From Lutibacillus sp052034115 (GTDB lineage Bacteria > Actinomycetota > Actinomycetes > Actinomycetales > Dermatophilaceae): a DNA stretch of 64,000 nucleotides. The notes under the pieces were generated by a model. The model was not told the origin of the DNA and ran no database searches. It saw only the letters and a program-made list of their open reading frames with translations. The stretch covers positions 6,938 through 70,937 of the forward strand of contig JBPOIZ010000015.1 in NCBI GenBank assembly GCA_052034115.1, written 5' to 3'. The position numbers were made by a program, and so were the translations under genes. Of the stretch, positions 46,110-55,446 are shown in pieces; position 1 is the first letter of the stretch, and each line of letters starts with the position of its first letter.

Positions 46110-46903
46110 TCGACGACGACCGGTGCGTGATCGCTCCAGCGCTCGGCATACGTCGGTGCTCGTCCGACCCACGCCGCACGTGCGGTGGCCGCGAGGCCGG
46201 GAGTGGCCCAGTGATGGTCGATCCGCCACCCGGCGTCGTTGTCGAAAGCCTTCCCGCGCCAGGACCACCAGGTGTAGGGGCCCGGCCCCGGTCCGGCCAG
46301 GGCGCGATGGACGTCGACCAGCCCGGTGCGCACCCAGCGGTCGAAGTAGGCCCGCTCCGAGTCGAGGAAACCCGCCTTGCCGAGATTCCCCTTCCAGTTC
46401 TTCAGGTCGGCCTGCGCGTGGGCGACATTCAGGTCACCGGTGAGAAGGAACCGCTCACCGCGCGCCAGTGCGGCCTCCACCCGGGCGGTCAGGGCATCGA
46501 GGAAGCGGTGCTTCTCGTCCTGCCGCGCCGTGCCCGCCGCTCCGGTATGGACATACGTGGAGGCGATCGTCACGGGGGCGGATCCGGCGCGGATCCGGGC
46601 TTCGATCCAGCGGCCCGCGCCGTGGAACTCCGGCGGACCGAGGTCATCGGACACCGCGTCGACGTCACCGCGCGTCACCACGGCAACTCCCGCCCGGCCG
46701 GGCAGGTCGCTGACCGCATGGGCGACCCGCCAACCCCCGAGTCCCACCGCGTGCAGGGCCTCGCTCAGATGGGCCGGCGAACCACGCACCTCCTGCAGGC
46801 ACAGGACGTCGGCGTGCTGCGCCGCCAGCCAGGTCATCCCCCCGCGTCGGAGTGCTGCACGGATGCCGTTGACGTTCGCGGAGATGACACGCACGGCAGT
46901 CAT
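46064..46903 (-). CDS. xthA: Exodeoxyribonuclease III
   Basis: A 279-residue AP endonuclease/3' exonuclease for base-excision repair. ISANVNGIRAALRRG is the N-terminal motif with the Asn ligand, LCLQEVRG carries the metal Glu, LLTGDLNVAHAQADLKN the Asp/Asn pair, and WRIDHHWAT and WSDHAPVVVD the C-terminal Asp-His. ATG 46903 fits the family start; an in-frame ATG 21 bases upstream is possible. Convergent with vanW and divergent from the SARP-type regulator. Confidence 0.93.
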   Translation of the reverse strand: MTAVRVISANVNGIRAALRRGGMTWLAAQHADVLCLQEVRGSPAHLSEALHAVGLGGWRVAHAVSDLPGRAGVAVVTRGDVDAVSDDLGPPEFHGAGRWIEARIRAGSAPVTIASTYVHTGAAGTARQDEKHRFLDALTARVEAALARGERFLLTGDLNVAHAQADLKNWKGNLGKAGFLDSERAYFDRWVRTGLVDVHRALAGPGPGPYTWWSWRGKAFDNDAGWRIDHHWATPGLAATARAAWVGRAPTYAERWSDHAPVVVDYELSGSSSPTSSGR

Positions 46904-46933
46904 TCTCGGGCAAGGGACCGACATGGCCGCAGG

Positions 46934-46939
46934 TACCCT
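46934..46939 (+). promoter_or_regulatory. Candidate -10 box of the SARP-type regulator
   Basis: TACCCT lies 38 bases before ATG 46977, leaving a leader of about 30 bases that holds GGGAGGAGG. Read on the other strand, the same stretch gives TAGGGT, which could serve exonuclease III. Confidence 0.4.
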
Positions 46940-46976
46940 ACGAGGAGGGCGTCGCCGTCGGGAGGAGGTCGGCCCG

Positions 46977-49900
46977 ATGTCGGTGCGGCTCTGTGTGCTC
47001 GCTCGGGTGGCCGTCGATCTGGCTGGACGCACGGTGCGGCTCACCAAACTCGAGGCCACTTTGCTCGCCGCCCTGGCCTGCTCCGCCTCTGGAGCAGCCT
47101 CAGCCGACCAGCTGGCCGACTGGCTCTGGGACGACGACCTGCCCAGCCAGCCGCGCAACCGGGTGCAGGCCCTCGTCTCAGGTCTGCGCCGCAAGACCGC
47201 GCCGACCGCCCTGCTCACGACGACCACGGACGGCTATCGCCTCGACACCGACGTGGCCGCCGACCTGCCGCACTGGCGGGCGCTGGCCCGCCGGGCCACG
47301 GACACCGCCTCCACGACGACGCGGCGCAGGCTGCTGCACCGCGCCCTCGAGGATGCCGCCGAGGAACCGCTCGGCGGGTGCGTGCCGACCTCTCGGGTGC
47401 TGGCCACCCGGTCGCAGATCACCGAGGAGCGGTTGCGGTTGCTCGGCCAGCGCATCGAGGCGGACATCACCGCCGGTGCCCTGGAGGGATTGGCCGCCGA
47501 GTTGACCGGGCTGGTCGAGGAACACCCGTTCCACGAGGGATTCACCGCCCAGCTGATCACCGTGCTCGGGCTGGTCGGCCGCCAAGGCGATGCCGTCTCG
47601 ATCTACCACCGGGTCCGGGTGCAACTCGGCCGCGAGCTCGGCGTTCGCCCGGGACCGATCCTCGAGCGGGCGTATGCCGCACTCATCGGGCAGGCCCCGG
47701 CCCCCCCGCCGCTCGCCCCCCTGTCCCGGCGTCAGGACCGGGACGCGGCCGTGCCTCGCACGGTGCCGCGCAGTGTGTCGGTGGTCGTCGGCCGAGACAC
47801 CGAGCTGCAGCTCATCCGGGAGGCGGCCACAACGGCCCGTGAGCACCCCGCCGTGGTCGCCATCACCGGGCTCGGCGGCATGGGCAAGTCCACCTTGGCC
47901 ATCGAGGCGGCCCACCAATTGCGGGGGGCCTTTCCCGGCGGATCGCTCCATGTCGAGTTGAGCGGGGAATTGGGGCACGCCGGCCCCTCCGCGGTGCTGG
48001 AGCACTTCCTCGGCGTCCTTGCTGTCCAGCGGTCCTCGATCCCGCCGCGATGGGCCGACCGGGCGGCGGTGTTCCGTTCGATCCTCGATGCCCGCCGTGT
48101 CCTGGTCATCCTCGACGACGTCCCGGACGGGTATGACGTCAGCACCTTGCTCCCGGCCCGGCCGACGTCGATGGCCATCCTGACCAGTCGAACCCCGATC
48201 AAGGGTGTGGTCGTCTCCCACCCGGTGCGGCTGGGCTACCTCGACGAGGACGCCTCCCTCGAGGCCCTGCGGGCCCAGCTCGGGGCGCCCCGGGTGGACG
48301 CCACTCCGGAGGCAGCCTCGGCACTGGTCGGTCTGTGCGGCGGACATCCGCTGCTGCTGCGCGTGGTCGGGCAGCGCCTGGCGCGCCGCCCGGATCTGTC
48401 CCTGGCCCTGGCCGCGGCGCAACTGACCGACGAGTTCAGCGGTCATCGCGAGCTGACCGACGACGACGGTCGGCTGCAGGCCGGTCTCGGGCTCGCGGAG
48501 ACTCCGCTGCCGCAGGCGTCCCGCGCCCTCCTGCATACCCTGGCTCGGTTGCCGTTCAGCCGGGTCAGCCGGCATACCTGCCGGGCGGTGATCGGCGATG
48601 ACGTGGCGGCGGACGCAGCGCTCGACGGGCTGGTGGACGCAGGCGTGCTCCACCCGGTGCTTCGCGACGGGTCGGACCCGCTCTACGGCCTGCACGACCT
48701 GCTGCGACTGCACATCAGGGGCAGCTCCCAGGACCCCGAGCCGGACCTGACCCGCATCGCGTCGGACCTGTTGGCGATCGCCAGTCGGTATGCCACGGCC
48801 TACCCTGACCAAACCCCGCCCACCGACGCGGTGTGTCGCATGTCGGGCCGGGACGCCAGCGGCCGGGCCGCTGCTTCCTCGCCGCCGGAGGCGCTGCACT
48901 ACTTCGCCGCCGAGACCGAGGTGCTCATCGGCTGCGCTCGGGCCGTGGTGACCGCCGACGCCGATCTGGCCTGGCGGCTGCTCGTCGTCTGTGCCCCGGC
49001 CGCCAAGCGCCAGATCGACCTCTGGCTGGCTGCCGAACGCGATGTCCGCAGCGCCCTGCCGCCGTCGACCACCGGGCAGCTCGGCCGGGCCTACCTCGAT
49101 CTGGCGGCCGCCGGCATCCTGGTCGAGGGTGACCTCGGGCCCGACCGACTCGACCCGCTGGTCAACGCCCGCGAGGAGCTCCTGCGGTTCGGGGATGTCG
49201 CCGGCGCGGTCGAAGCGGCCGTCATCAGCGCCCGGCAGAACCAGCTGCTCGGCCGTCGCGCCCACGTCGTCAGTGACCTGCTCTGGGCCAACACCCATGT
49301 CCAGGAGGCCGGCCCGGTGACCGTGCCCGGACACCTCGCCCTCGCCTGGGGCTGCTTCTACGACGCGTATGACGAACTGACCGAGGCCCAGCAGGCGCAC
49401 TCCGAGGCCGTCGAGCTGCTCAGCCGCACCAACGACTGGGCCGGGCTCGCCCTGGCCCAGCTCGAGCTGGCGCATGCCTTCCGGCGCACCGGCGGCGCCG
49501 CGACCGCGCTCGCGTGGTGCCAGGCAGCCATCGCGTCGTATGCCCGCCTCCACGATCCGCGCGGCAGCACGATCTGCGTCGACGCGCTGGCCGACATCCT
49601 CGTCCGCCTCGGCCACCCCGACGAGGCGCTCGGGCATGCCCGGGAGGCGATGGCGCTGGCCGCCGAACACCTCGACGAATACGCCCTCCACCGTGCCGAG
49701 CGGACCCTGTCGCGCGCGCTGACCGGTCTCGGACGCCTCGACGAGGCCGAGGCCGCCCTGCGGGCCAGCGCCACCGGGTTCCAGAGGATGGGCCGACCCA
49801 TCGGCCAGGCCGGCACCCTGCGCGACCTCAGTCGACTGCTCGGTGAGCAGGGCAGATGGGATGAGGCATTGCTCACACTCCACGAGGAGAAGGTCCTCCT

Positions 49901-50024
49901 CGTCGAGGCCGGCGCGGTTGATTTGTCCGTTTTGGAGGGCCTCATCGACGTAGCCGCGGCCAACTCGACCGCTCGGGCGCTGTCAAAGCCCAACTTTCGC
50001 AGCGAAATCGCAGCGCCGCGGTAG
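46977..50024 (+). CDS. AfsR-like regulator: SARP DNA-binding, BTAD, NB-ARC and TPR domains
   Basis: A 1015-residue signal-integrating regulator. Residues 1-90 form an OmpR-type winged helix (VRLTKLEATLLAALACS, RNRVQALVSGLRRK). Residues 95-235 are the bacterial transcriptional activation domain (BTAD) ending GRELGVRPGPILERAY. Residues about 265-560 form an NB-ARC ATPase with Walker A GLGGMGKST, Walker B RRVLVILDD and GGHPLLLRVV. From about 690 on are TPR-like helix pairs (GHLALAWGCFYDAYDELTEAQ, LAQLELAHAFRRTGG). GGGAGGAGG precedes the start. Comparable proteins control secondary metabolism, but no biosynthetic cluster adjoins. Targets are unknown. Confidence 0.9.
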   Translation: MSVRLCVLARVAVDLAGRTVRLTKLEATLLAALACSASGAASADQLADWLWDDDLPSQPRNRVQALVSGLRRKTAPTALLTTTTDGYRLDTDVAADLPHWRALARRATDTASTTTRRRLLHRALEDAAEEPLGGCVPTSRVLATRSQITEERLRLLGQRIEADITAGALEGLAAELTGLVEEHPFHEGFTAQLITVLGLVGRQGDAVSIYHRVRVQLGRELGVRPGPILERAYAALIGQAPAPPPLAPLSRRQDRDAAVPRTVPRSVSVVVGRDTELQLIREAATTAREHPAVVAITGLGGMGKSTLAIEAAHQLRGAFPGGSLHVELSGELGHAGPSAVLEHFLGVLAVQRSSIPPRWADRAAVFRSILDARRVLVILDDVPDGYDVSTLLPARPTSMAILTSRTPIKGVVVSHPVRLGYLDEDASLEALRAQLGAPRVDATPEAASALVGLCGGHPLLLRVVGQRLARRPDLSLALAAAQLTDEFSGHRELTDDDGRLQAGLGLAETPLPQASRALLHTLARLPFSRVSRHTCRAVIGDDVAADAALDGLVDAGVLHPVLRDGSDPLYGLHDLLRLHIRGSSQDPEPDLTRIASDLLAIASRYATAYPDQTPPTDAVCRMSGRDASGRAAASSPPEALHYFAAETEVLIGCARAVVTADADLAWRLLVVCAPAAKRQIDLWLAAERDVRSALPPSTTGQLGRAYLDLAAAGILVEGDLGPDRLDPLVNAREELLRFGDVAGAVEAAVISARQNQLLGRRAHVVSDLLWANTHVQEAGPVTVPGHLALAWGCFYDAYDELTEAQQAHSEAVELLSRTNDWAGLALAQLELAHAFRRTGGAATALAWCQAAIASYARLHDPRGSTICVDALADILVRLGHPDEALGHAREAMALAAEHLDEYALHRAERTLSRALTGLGRLDEAEAALRASATGFQRMGRPIGQAGTLRDLSRLLGEQGRWDEALLTLHEEKVLLVEAGAVDLSVLEGLIDVAAANSTARALSKPNFRSEIAAPR

Positions 50025-50141
50025 ACCATGGACAGCGGGCAGCGTCTCAGTGCTGAGGTGGGCCACGACGGGACGTCGTCCGGAGCAGGGGGTGCGGACG
50101 GCGTCCTGTCACGTCCAGGGCCTCTTCCCGAGCGGGCCGAC

Positions 50142-50147
50142 TAGGGT
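50142..50147 (+). promoter_or_regulatory. Leaderless -10 box of the S10 peptidase gene
   Basis: TAGGGT lies 6 bases before ATG 50154 with no ribosome-binding site between them. Confidence 0.55.
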
Positions 50148-50153
50148 GGGCGA

Positions 50154-51629
50154 ATGGCTTCGGACACCGCCGCTGAGGACGTCACCACCCCCAAGGAACC
50201 GAGCGACGATGTCGTGCGCACGTCGCACACCATCGTCGCCGCCGGGCGCGAACTGACCTACACGGCCGCCACCGGCCGGGTCGTGCTGCGGGACGAGGTC
50301 TACGAGGACGGGGTGTTCTCCGGCGCCAGCCCGCGCGCCGAGATGTCCATCACGGCATACACCCTCGATGGGGCCAGCCCGCACACCCGGCCGGTGACCT
50401 TCGCGTTCAACGGCGGTCCTGGCTCGTCGAGCGTGTGGCTGCACCTGGGTCTGTTCGGTCCCCGCCGGGTCGTCATGGGCGATGCGGGCGCGCTGCTCCC
50501 CCCGCCCTACGCGTTGGCCGACAACGCCGAGACCCTCCTGGCCGTCTCCGACCTGGTCTTCATCGACCCGGTGTCCACCGGCTGGTCGCGCGCGGTGTCC
50601 GGCGGCAAACCGGCCGACTACCACGGCTACGCGAAGGACATCGAGAGCGTCGGTGAGCTCATCCGGCTCTGGACCACCCGCAACGGTCGGTGGATGTCGC
50701 CGAAGCTGCTCGCCGGCGAGTCCTACGGCACCCTGCGGGCCGCCGCGCTGGCGGACCATCTGCAGGCCCGGTACGGCATGTACCTCAACGGCATCATGCT
50801 CATCTCCTCGGTCCTCGACCTGGGCTCGATCGGCCTGGACGAGCCGAACGATCGCGCGCACGTCAACTTCCTTCCGACGTATGCAGCGGTCGCCCACTAC
50901 CACGGCAAACATCCCGGCCGGGAGTTGGCCGATGTCCTCGCCGAAGCGGAGGCGTATGCCGAGCGCGACTACCCGTGGGTCCTGTCCCGGGGCAGTCGGC
51001 TCACCGCCGACGAGCGGGCCGAGGCGGTGGCCACGCTGGCTCGGCTGACCGGGCTGAGCCGCGACTACGTCGACCGGGCCGACCTGCGGCTGGAACACCT
51101 CCGCTTCTTCACCGAGCTGCTGCGCGACCAAGGCCGCTCGGTCGGTCGGCTCGACTCGCGGTTCATCGGGCCGGCGGCCTCCGGGATCGCCGAGGCCTTC
51201 GATGCCGACCCGTCATACGACGCGATCAGCGGACCGTACGCGGCGGCGTTCAATCACTACGTGCGCGCCGAGCTGGAGTACGAGCAGGACCTGCACTACG
51301 AACAGATCTCCGAGCGGGTCAACCCCTGGTCGTACAAGGAGTTCGAGGGCAAGCCGGTCGACGTGACCCCGCGTCTGGCTCGGGCGATGCGGCAGAACCC
51401 GCACCTGTTGGTCCACATCGCCTACGGCTACCACGACGGTGCCACGCCCTATTTCGCCGCCCGCGACGTCGTGGCCCACCTGAACATCCCCGCCGAGCTG
51501 ACGACCAACATCGAGCACGCCTACTACGAGGCGGGGCACATGATGTATGTCCACGAGCCCAGCCGGGTGCAACAGAGCGCCGACCTGGCCGCGTTCGTCG
51601 AGCGGGCCTGCGGCCAGGGACCGCGCTAG
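50154..51629 (+). CDS. Serine carboxypeptidase-like peptidase (S10 family)
   Basis: A 491-residue alpha/beta-hydrolase peptidase. FNGGPGSSS near 84-92 is the oxyanion motif, GESYGT near 187-192 carries the nucleophilic Ser, and GYHDGATPYFA and AGHMMYVHEP near the C-terminus hold the likely Asp and His. No signal peptide is present, so it probably acts in the cytoplasm, unlike eukaryotic vacuolar S10 enzymes. Its stop overlaps the ferritin stop on the other strand by 4 bases. Confidence 0.92.
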   Translation: MASDTAAEDVTTPKEPSDDVVRTSHTIVAAGRELTYTAATGRVVLRDEVYEDGVFSGASPRAEMSITAYTLDGASPHTRPVTFAFNGGPGSSSVWLHLGLFGPRRVVMGDAGALLPPPYALADNAETLLAVSDLVFIDPVSTGWSRAVSGGKPADYHGYAKDIESVGELIRLWTTRNGRWMSPKLLAGESYGTLRAAALADHLQARYGMYLNGIMLISSVLDLGSIGLDEPNDRAHVNFLPTYAAVAHYHGKHPGRELADVLAEAEAYAERDYPWVLSRGSRLTADERAEAVATLARLTGLSRDYVDRADLRLEHLRFFTELLRDQGRSVGRLDSRFIGPAASGIAEAFDADPSYDAISGPYAAAFNHYVRAELEYEQDLHYEQISERVNPWSYKEFEGKPVDVTPRLARAMRQNPHLLVHIAYGYHDGATPYFAARDVVAHLNIPAELTTNIEHAYYEAGHMMYVHEPSRVQQSADLAAFVERACGQGPR

Positions 51630-52165
51630 GCTCCCGCCACCGAGCCGGCGGCCGACGGCGCGGTCGGGTCGACATCCCCCGCCGGCATGGCCGCGACGAA
51701 CTCCTCGATGGCCCGGATGTCGTCGGGGCTGCGCCGCACCACCGTGAGCAGGTCCGACATCGACGCGACCTCTTCGACCTGCTCCTTGATGAACCACTGC
51801 ATGAACTGCTCGGCGGCGAAGTCGAAGTCCTCGCGGGCCGTTCGCGTCAGACCGTAGATCTGGTCGGTGACCCGGCGCTCCTGATCCAGCGCCAGGGCGA
51901 CCGGGGCGGCGATGTCGGCGAACTCGTTGACCGGCTCGACCACGGCGGGCAGCCGCACCGGCGCGCCGGTGTCGAGGAGGAACTGGATCATCATCCGGGC
52001 GTGCAGATGCTCCTCCATCGCCTGGGCGTAGAAGTGCGCCGCCATCTTGGGCATCGTCGCGGCGTCGTAGTAGGTGGCCACCGCGAGGTACTGCAGGTGT
52101 GCGGCGAACTCATGGGCGATCTGCTCGTTGAGCTGATCGGCGAACCGGCTCGAGGCCACGGCCAT
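51626..52165 (-). CDS. ftn: Ferritin
   Basis: A 179-residue non-haem ferritin that stores iron as a mineral in a 24-mer shell. Four-helix bundle ligands are visible: QIAHEFAAHLQYLAVATYY (first Glu), AMEEHLHARMM (Glu and His of the ferroxidase centre) and FMQWFIKEQVEEVASM (third and fourth ligands). A Pro/Ala-rich tail follows residue 160. ATG 52165 overlaps the icd stop (TGATG), so it is coupled to isocitrate dehydrogenase. Confidence 0.93.
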   Translation of the reverse strand: MAVASSRFADQLNEQIAHEFAAHLQYLAVATYYDAATMPKMAAHFYAQAMEEHLHARMMIQFLLDTGAPVRLPAVVEPVNEFADIAAPVALALDQERRVTDQIYGLTRTAREDFDFAAEQFMQWFIKEQVEEVASMSDLLTVVRRSPDDIRAIEEFVAAMPAGDVDPTAPSAAGSVAGA

Positions 52166-54384
52166 CACATCCCATCGATGATGGCGTTGAGCGTAGCGCT
52201 CGGACGCATCGCGGCGTTGGTCAGCGCGTCGTCCGGGCGGTAGTAGCCGCCCATGTCGACCGGCCGGCCCTGAACACCGATGAGTTCGGCGTTGATCCGG
52301 TCCTCGTTCTCGGCCAGCGCCGCCGCGATCGGGGCGAACCGAGCCGCCAGCGCCGCGTCCTGTTCCTGAGCGGCCAGCGCCTGCGCCCAGTACGTCGCCA
52401 AGTAGTAGTGCGACCCGCGGTTGTCGATCTGGCCGACCCTGCGGGCCGGGCTCTTGTTCTCGTCGAGGAAGCGAGCGATGGCCGCGTCCAGCGCATCGGC
52501 GAGCACCTGGGCAGTGGGGTTGCCCTGGGTGTTGGCCAGATGCTCAAGGGATGCCCCGAGGGCGGAGAACTCGCCGAGGCTGTCCCAGCGCAAGTAGTCC
52601 TCGGCGACGAACTGCTGCACGTGCTTGGGAGCAGATCCGCCCGCGCCGGTCTCGAAGAGGCCGCCACCGGCGAGCAACGGGACGACCGAGAGCATCTTCG
52701 CGGAGGTGCCGAGCTCGAGGATCGGGAACAGGTCGGTCAGATAGTCACGCAACACGTTGCCGGTGACCGAGATGGTGTCCTTGCCCTCGCGGATCCGCTC
52801 AAGGCACCACCGCATCGCCTCGACCGGGGCGAGGATGCGGTACTCCACGCCGGTCAGGTCGTGGTCCTGCAGGTAGCGCTCGACCTTGGCGATGACGTTG
52901 CGGTCGTGGGCGCGCTGCGCGTCGAGGTAGAAACAGGCCGGCGAGCCGGTCAGCCGCGCCCGGGTCACAGCCAGCTTGACCCAGTCCTGGATCGGGATGT
53001 CGCGCACCCGGGACATGCGCCACACGTCGCCGGACTCGACGTCGTGCGACATGAGCACCGTCCCGTCCGGGCCGACCACCCGCACGGTCCCCGCGTCGGC
53101 CAGGACGAAGGTCGTCGGATGCGAGCCGTATTCCTCGGCCTTCTGGGCCATGAGCCCGACGTTGGGCACCGACCCCATCGTCGCCGGGTCCAGCGCCCCG
53201 TTGACCCGGCAGTCCTCGAAGACCGCGGCATACATCGGGCCGTAGCACCGGTCGGGGATCATCGCCAGGGTGGGCTGCAGCGCGCCGCCCCAGTTCCACA
53301 TCTGGCCGCCATCGCGCACCACGACCGGCATCGAGGCGTCGATGATGATGTCGTTGGAGAAGTGCAGGTTGGTGATGCCCTTGTCGGAGTTGACCATGGC
53401 GATCGCCGGGCGGGCGTCATACACCGCCTTGATGTCGGCCTCGATCGCGGCCCGCTGCTCCGCCGGCAACCCGGCGATCTTGGCCTCGAGGTCACCCATC
53501 CCGAGGTTCGGGTTCACCCCGAGCGCGGCGAAGGTGTCGGCGTGCTTGGCGAAGAGGTCCGCGTAGAAGACCGACACGGCGTGGCCGAACAGCACCGGGT
53601 CGGAGACCTTCATCATCGTGGCCTTGAGGTGCACCGACAGGAGCAGGCCGTCCGCCTGGGCCGCGGCGATCTGCGCAGCGTAGAAGTCACGCAGGCGACG
53701 CACGCTCAGGAAGGTGCCGTCGACGATCTCGCCGGGCAAGGTGGCGATGGCCGCGGCCAACGTCGTGACCGACCCGTCGGCACCCACATGCTCGATGCGC
53801 ACCTCGCCACCGTCGGCCATGACCACCGAGTGTTCGTTGCCGTAGAAGTCGCCCTCGGTCATCGTCTCGACGCGGGCCTTGGTGGAGGAGTCCCATGCGC
53901 TGAGCCGGTGCGGATGCTTGCGGGCGAAGTTCTTGACCGACTGGGGGGCGCGGCGGTCGGAGTTGCCCTCCCGCAGCACCGGGTTGACTGCCGAGCCGAG
54001 CACCTTGGCGTAGGCAGCGGCGACGGCCCGCTCCTCGTCGGTGGCCGGCGCCTCCGGGTAGTCCGGCACGGCATACCCCTTGGCCTGAAGCTCGGCGATG
54101 GCCGCCTTGAGCTGGGGCACCGACGCGCTGATGTTGGGCAGCTTGATGATGTTCGCCTCGGGCCGCAGGGTCAACGCCCCCAGGGCGGCCAGGTTGTCCG
54201 AAACCCGCTGCTCCTCGCTGAGGCGGTCCGGGAAGGCCGCCAGAATGCGACCGGACAACGAGATGTCACTGGTGACCACCTCGACCCCGGTGCCCCTCGT
54301 GAAGGCCTGCACGATGGGCAGGAACGAGCGAGTCGCCAGTGCGGGCGCCTCGTCGATCTGGGTCCAGACAATGGTCGAGGTCAT
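52165..54384 (-). CDS. icd: NADP-dependent isocitrate dehydrogenase, monomeric type
   Basis: The 739-residue enzyme oxidises isocitrate to 2-oxoglutarate, yielding NADPH. The size and motifs (IIKLPNISASVPQLKAAIAELQ, GNSDRRAP, HLKATMMKVSDP, NSDKGITNLHFSNDIIIDASMP, TGSPACFYLDAQRAHD, DNRGSHYYLATYWAQALA) are those of the monomeric Icd of Corynebacterium and Azotobacter, unrelated in length to the dimeric enzyme. ATG 54384 has GGAG 5 bases upstream. Ferritin follows with overlapping codons. Confidence 0.97.
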   Translation of the reverse strand: MTSTIVWTQIDEAPALATRSFLPIVQAFTRGTGVEVVTSDISLSGRILAAFPDRLSEEQRVSDNLAALGALTLRPEANIIKLPNISASVPQLKAAIAELQAKGYAVPDYPEAPATDEERAVAAAYAKVLGSAVNPVLREGNSDRRAPQSVKNFARKHPHRLSAWDSSTKARVETMTEGDFYGNEHSVVMADGGEVRIEHVGADGSVTTLAAAIATLPGEIVDGTFLSVRRLRDFYAAQIAAAQADGLLLSVHLKATMMKVSDPVLFGHAVSVFYADLFAKHADTFAALGVNPNLGMGDLEAKIAGLPAEQRAAIEADIKAVYDARPAIAMVNSDKGITNLHFSNDIIIDASMPVVVRDGGQMWNWGGALQPTLAMIPDRCYGPMYAAVFEDCRVNGALDPATMGSVPNVGLMAQKAEEYGSHPTTFVLADAGTVRVVGPDGTVLMSHDVESGDVWRMSRVRDIPIQDWVKLAVTRARLTGSPACFYLDAQRAHDRNVIAKVERYLQDHDLTGVEYRILAPVEAMRWCLERIREGKDTISVTGNVLRDYLTDLFPILELGTSAKMLSVVPLLAGGGLFETGAGGSAPKHVQQFVAEDYLRWDSLGEFSALGASLEHLANTQGNPTAQVLADALDAAIARFLDENKSPARRVGQIDNRGSHYYLATYWAQALAAQEQDAALAARFAPIAAALAENEDRINAELIGVQGRPVDMGGYYRPDDALTNAAMRPSATLNAIIDGM

Positions 54385-54418
54385 GGCATCTCCATCGGTC
54401 GCCGGGTCGTAGCGAGAA

Positions 54419-54436
54419 TAGCTCGACATCAAGATA
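54419..54436 (-). promoter_or_regulatory. Palindrome upstream of icd
   Basis: TAGCTCGACATCAAGATA is an imperfect inverted repeat (6 of 8 arm positions pair around a CA centre) in an AT-richer stretch 35-52 bases upstream of icd. It resembles CTTGA-N2-TCAAG type sites used by MarR-family repressors. TATTCT nearby on the minus strand is a possible -10 box. Confidence 0.35.
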
Positions 54437-54567
54437 CTCGGGTGTCGGCGTGTCGCGGGTCACCGGTGGACAAGGCGCCGCCGACGTGCGTGAATGGCAA
54501 CACCGCCGGGTGCGGGGGGGACCGCAGCCCCGGCGTTCAACCATCCACAGATCACGAGGTTTCTCTC

Positions 54568-55323
54568 ATGCGTACACCATCCATGTCCGCCCGCCTGGGC
54601 GCCGAGGCGCTGGGCACGTTCTGGCTCGTCTTCGGCGGCTGCGGCTCGGCGATCTTCGCCGCGAAGTACCTGACCGAGGACAAGATCCAACTCGGCATCG
54701 GCTTCGTCGGCGTCTCGCTGGCCTTCGGCCTGACCGTCTTGACCATGGCGTATGCCGTCGGGCACGTCAGCGGCGGGCACTTCAACCCGGCCGTCACGAT
54801 CGGGCTGGCCACCGCCAAGCGCTTCGAGTGGAAGGACGTCCCGGCCTACGTCGTCACCCAGGTCGTCGCGGGCCTGGTGGCCGGTCTGGCGCTCATGGTC
54901 ATCGCCGGGGGCCAGCCGGACTTCACCGCAACCGGCCACATGGCCGCCAACGGGTATGCCGAGAACTCGCCCGGCGGCTACGGCCTGGGCGCCGCGCTGC
55001 TCGCCGAGGTCATCCTCACGGCTGTCTTCCTCTACGTCATCCTCGGCGCGACCGATCAGCGGGCGCCGGTCGGCTTCGCCCCGATCGCCATCGGCCTGGC
55101 CCTCACCCTGATCCACCTCATCTCGATCCCGATCACCAACACCTCGGTCAACCCGGCCCGTTCGACCGGCGTCGCGTTCTTCAACGGTGCCGGGGCGCCG
55201 GGGCAGCTGTGGCTCTTCTGGGTCGCCCCGATCCTCGGCGCGATCATCGCCGGCGCGACGTATGCCGCCATCACCGGCGTGGACCGCTCCGGTGTCGACG
55301 TCAGCGGCGAGACCAGCGCCTGA
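54568..55323 (+). CDS. aqpZ: Aquaporin Z-type water channel
   Basis: A 251-residue MIP-family channel with six membrane spans and two half-helices. The NPA motifs are in GGHFNPAVTIG near 67-77 and SVNPARSTG near 193-201. EALGTFWLVFGGCGSA is the family's N-terminal signature. The selectivity filter appears of the water type (His in LIHLISIPI, Arg after NPA). ATG 54568 has GAGGT upstream; ATG 54583 is an alternative. A strong hairpin follows. Confidence 0.94.
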   Translation: MRTPSMSARLGAEALGTFWLVFGGCGSAIFAAKYLTEDKIQLGIGFVGVSLAFGLTVLTMAYAVGHVSGGHFNPAVTIGLATAKRFEWKDVPAYVVTQVVAGLVAGLALMVIAGGQPDFTATGHMAANGYAENSPGGYGLGAALLAEVILTAVFLYVILGATDQRAPVGFAPIAIGLALTLIHLISIPITNTSVNPARSTGVAFFNGAGAPGQLWLFWVAPILGAIIAGATYAAITGVDRSGVDVSGETSA

Positions 55324-55341
55324 CCCGCACCGCCATACCTC

Positions 55342-55381
55342 CCGTGCCGGGGGCCACCTGCCAAGGTGACCTCCGGCACGG
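55342..55381 (+). terminator. Nested hairpin after aqpZ
   Basis: An outer 9-bp stem CCGTGCCGG/CCGGCACGG encloses an inner 5-bp stem CACCT/AGGTG with a 4-base loop. It lies 19 bases after the aqpZ stop and before the mdh leader. There is no U-tract, which is usual for actinobacterial terminators. Confidence 0.7.
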
Positions 55382-55446
55382 TGTCGTTGCGGGGCCGCTG
55401 GTAGCGTCGGGCGCGTCGTCAATCCTCTGTCGTGAAGGGCACAACC

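Noticed and set aside
52408..55323. 971-residue open frame on the plus strand
   Set aside because: Its first two-thirds is antisense to icd. Only the last part, from ATG 54568, is the aquaporin gene.
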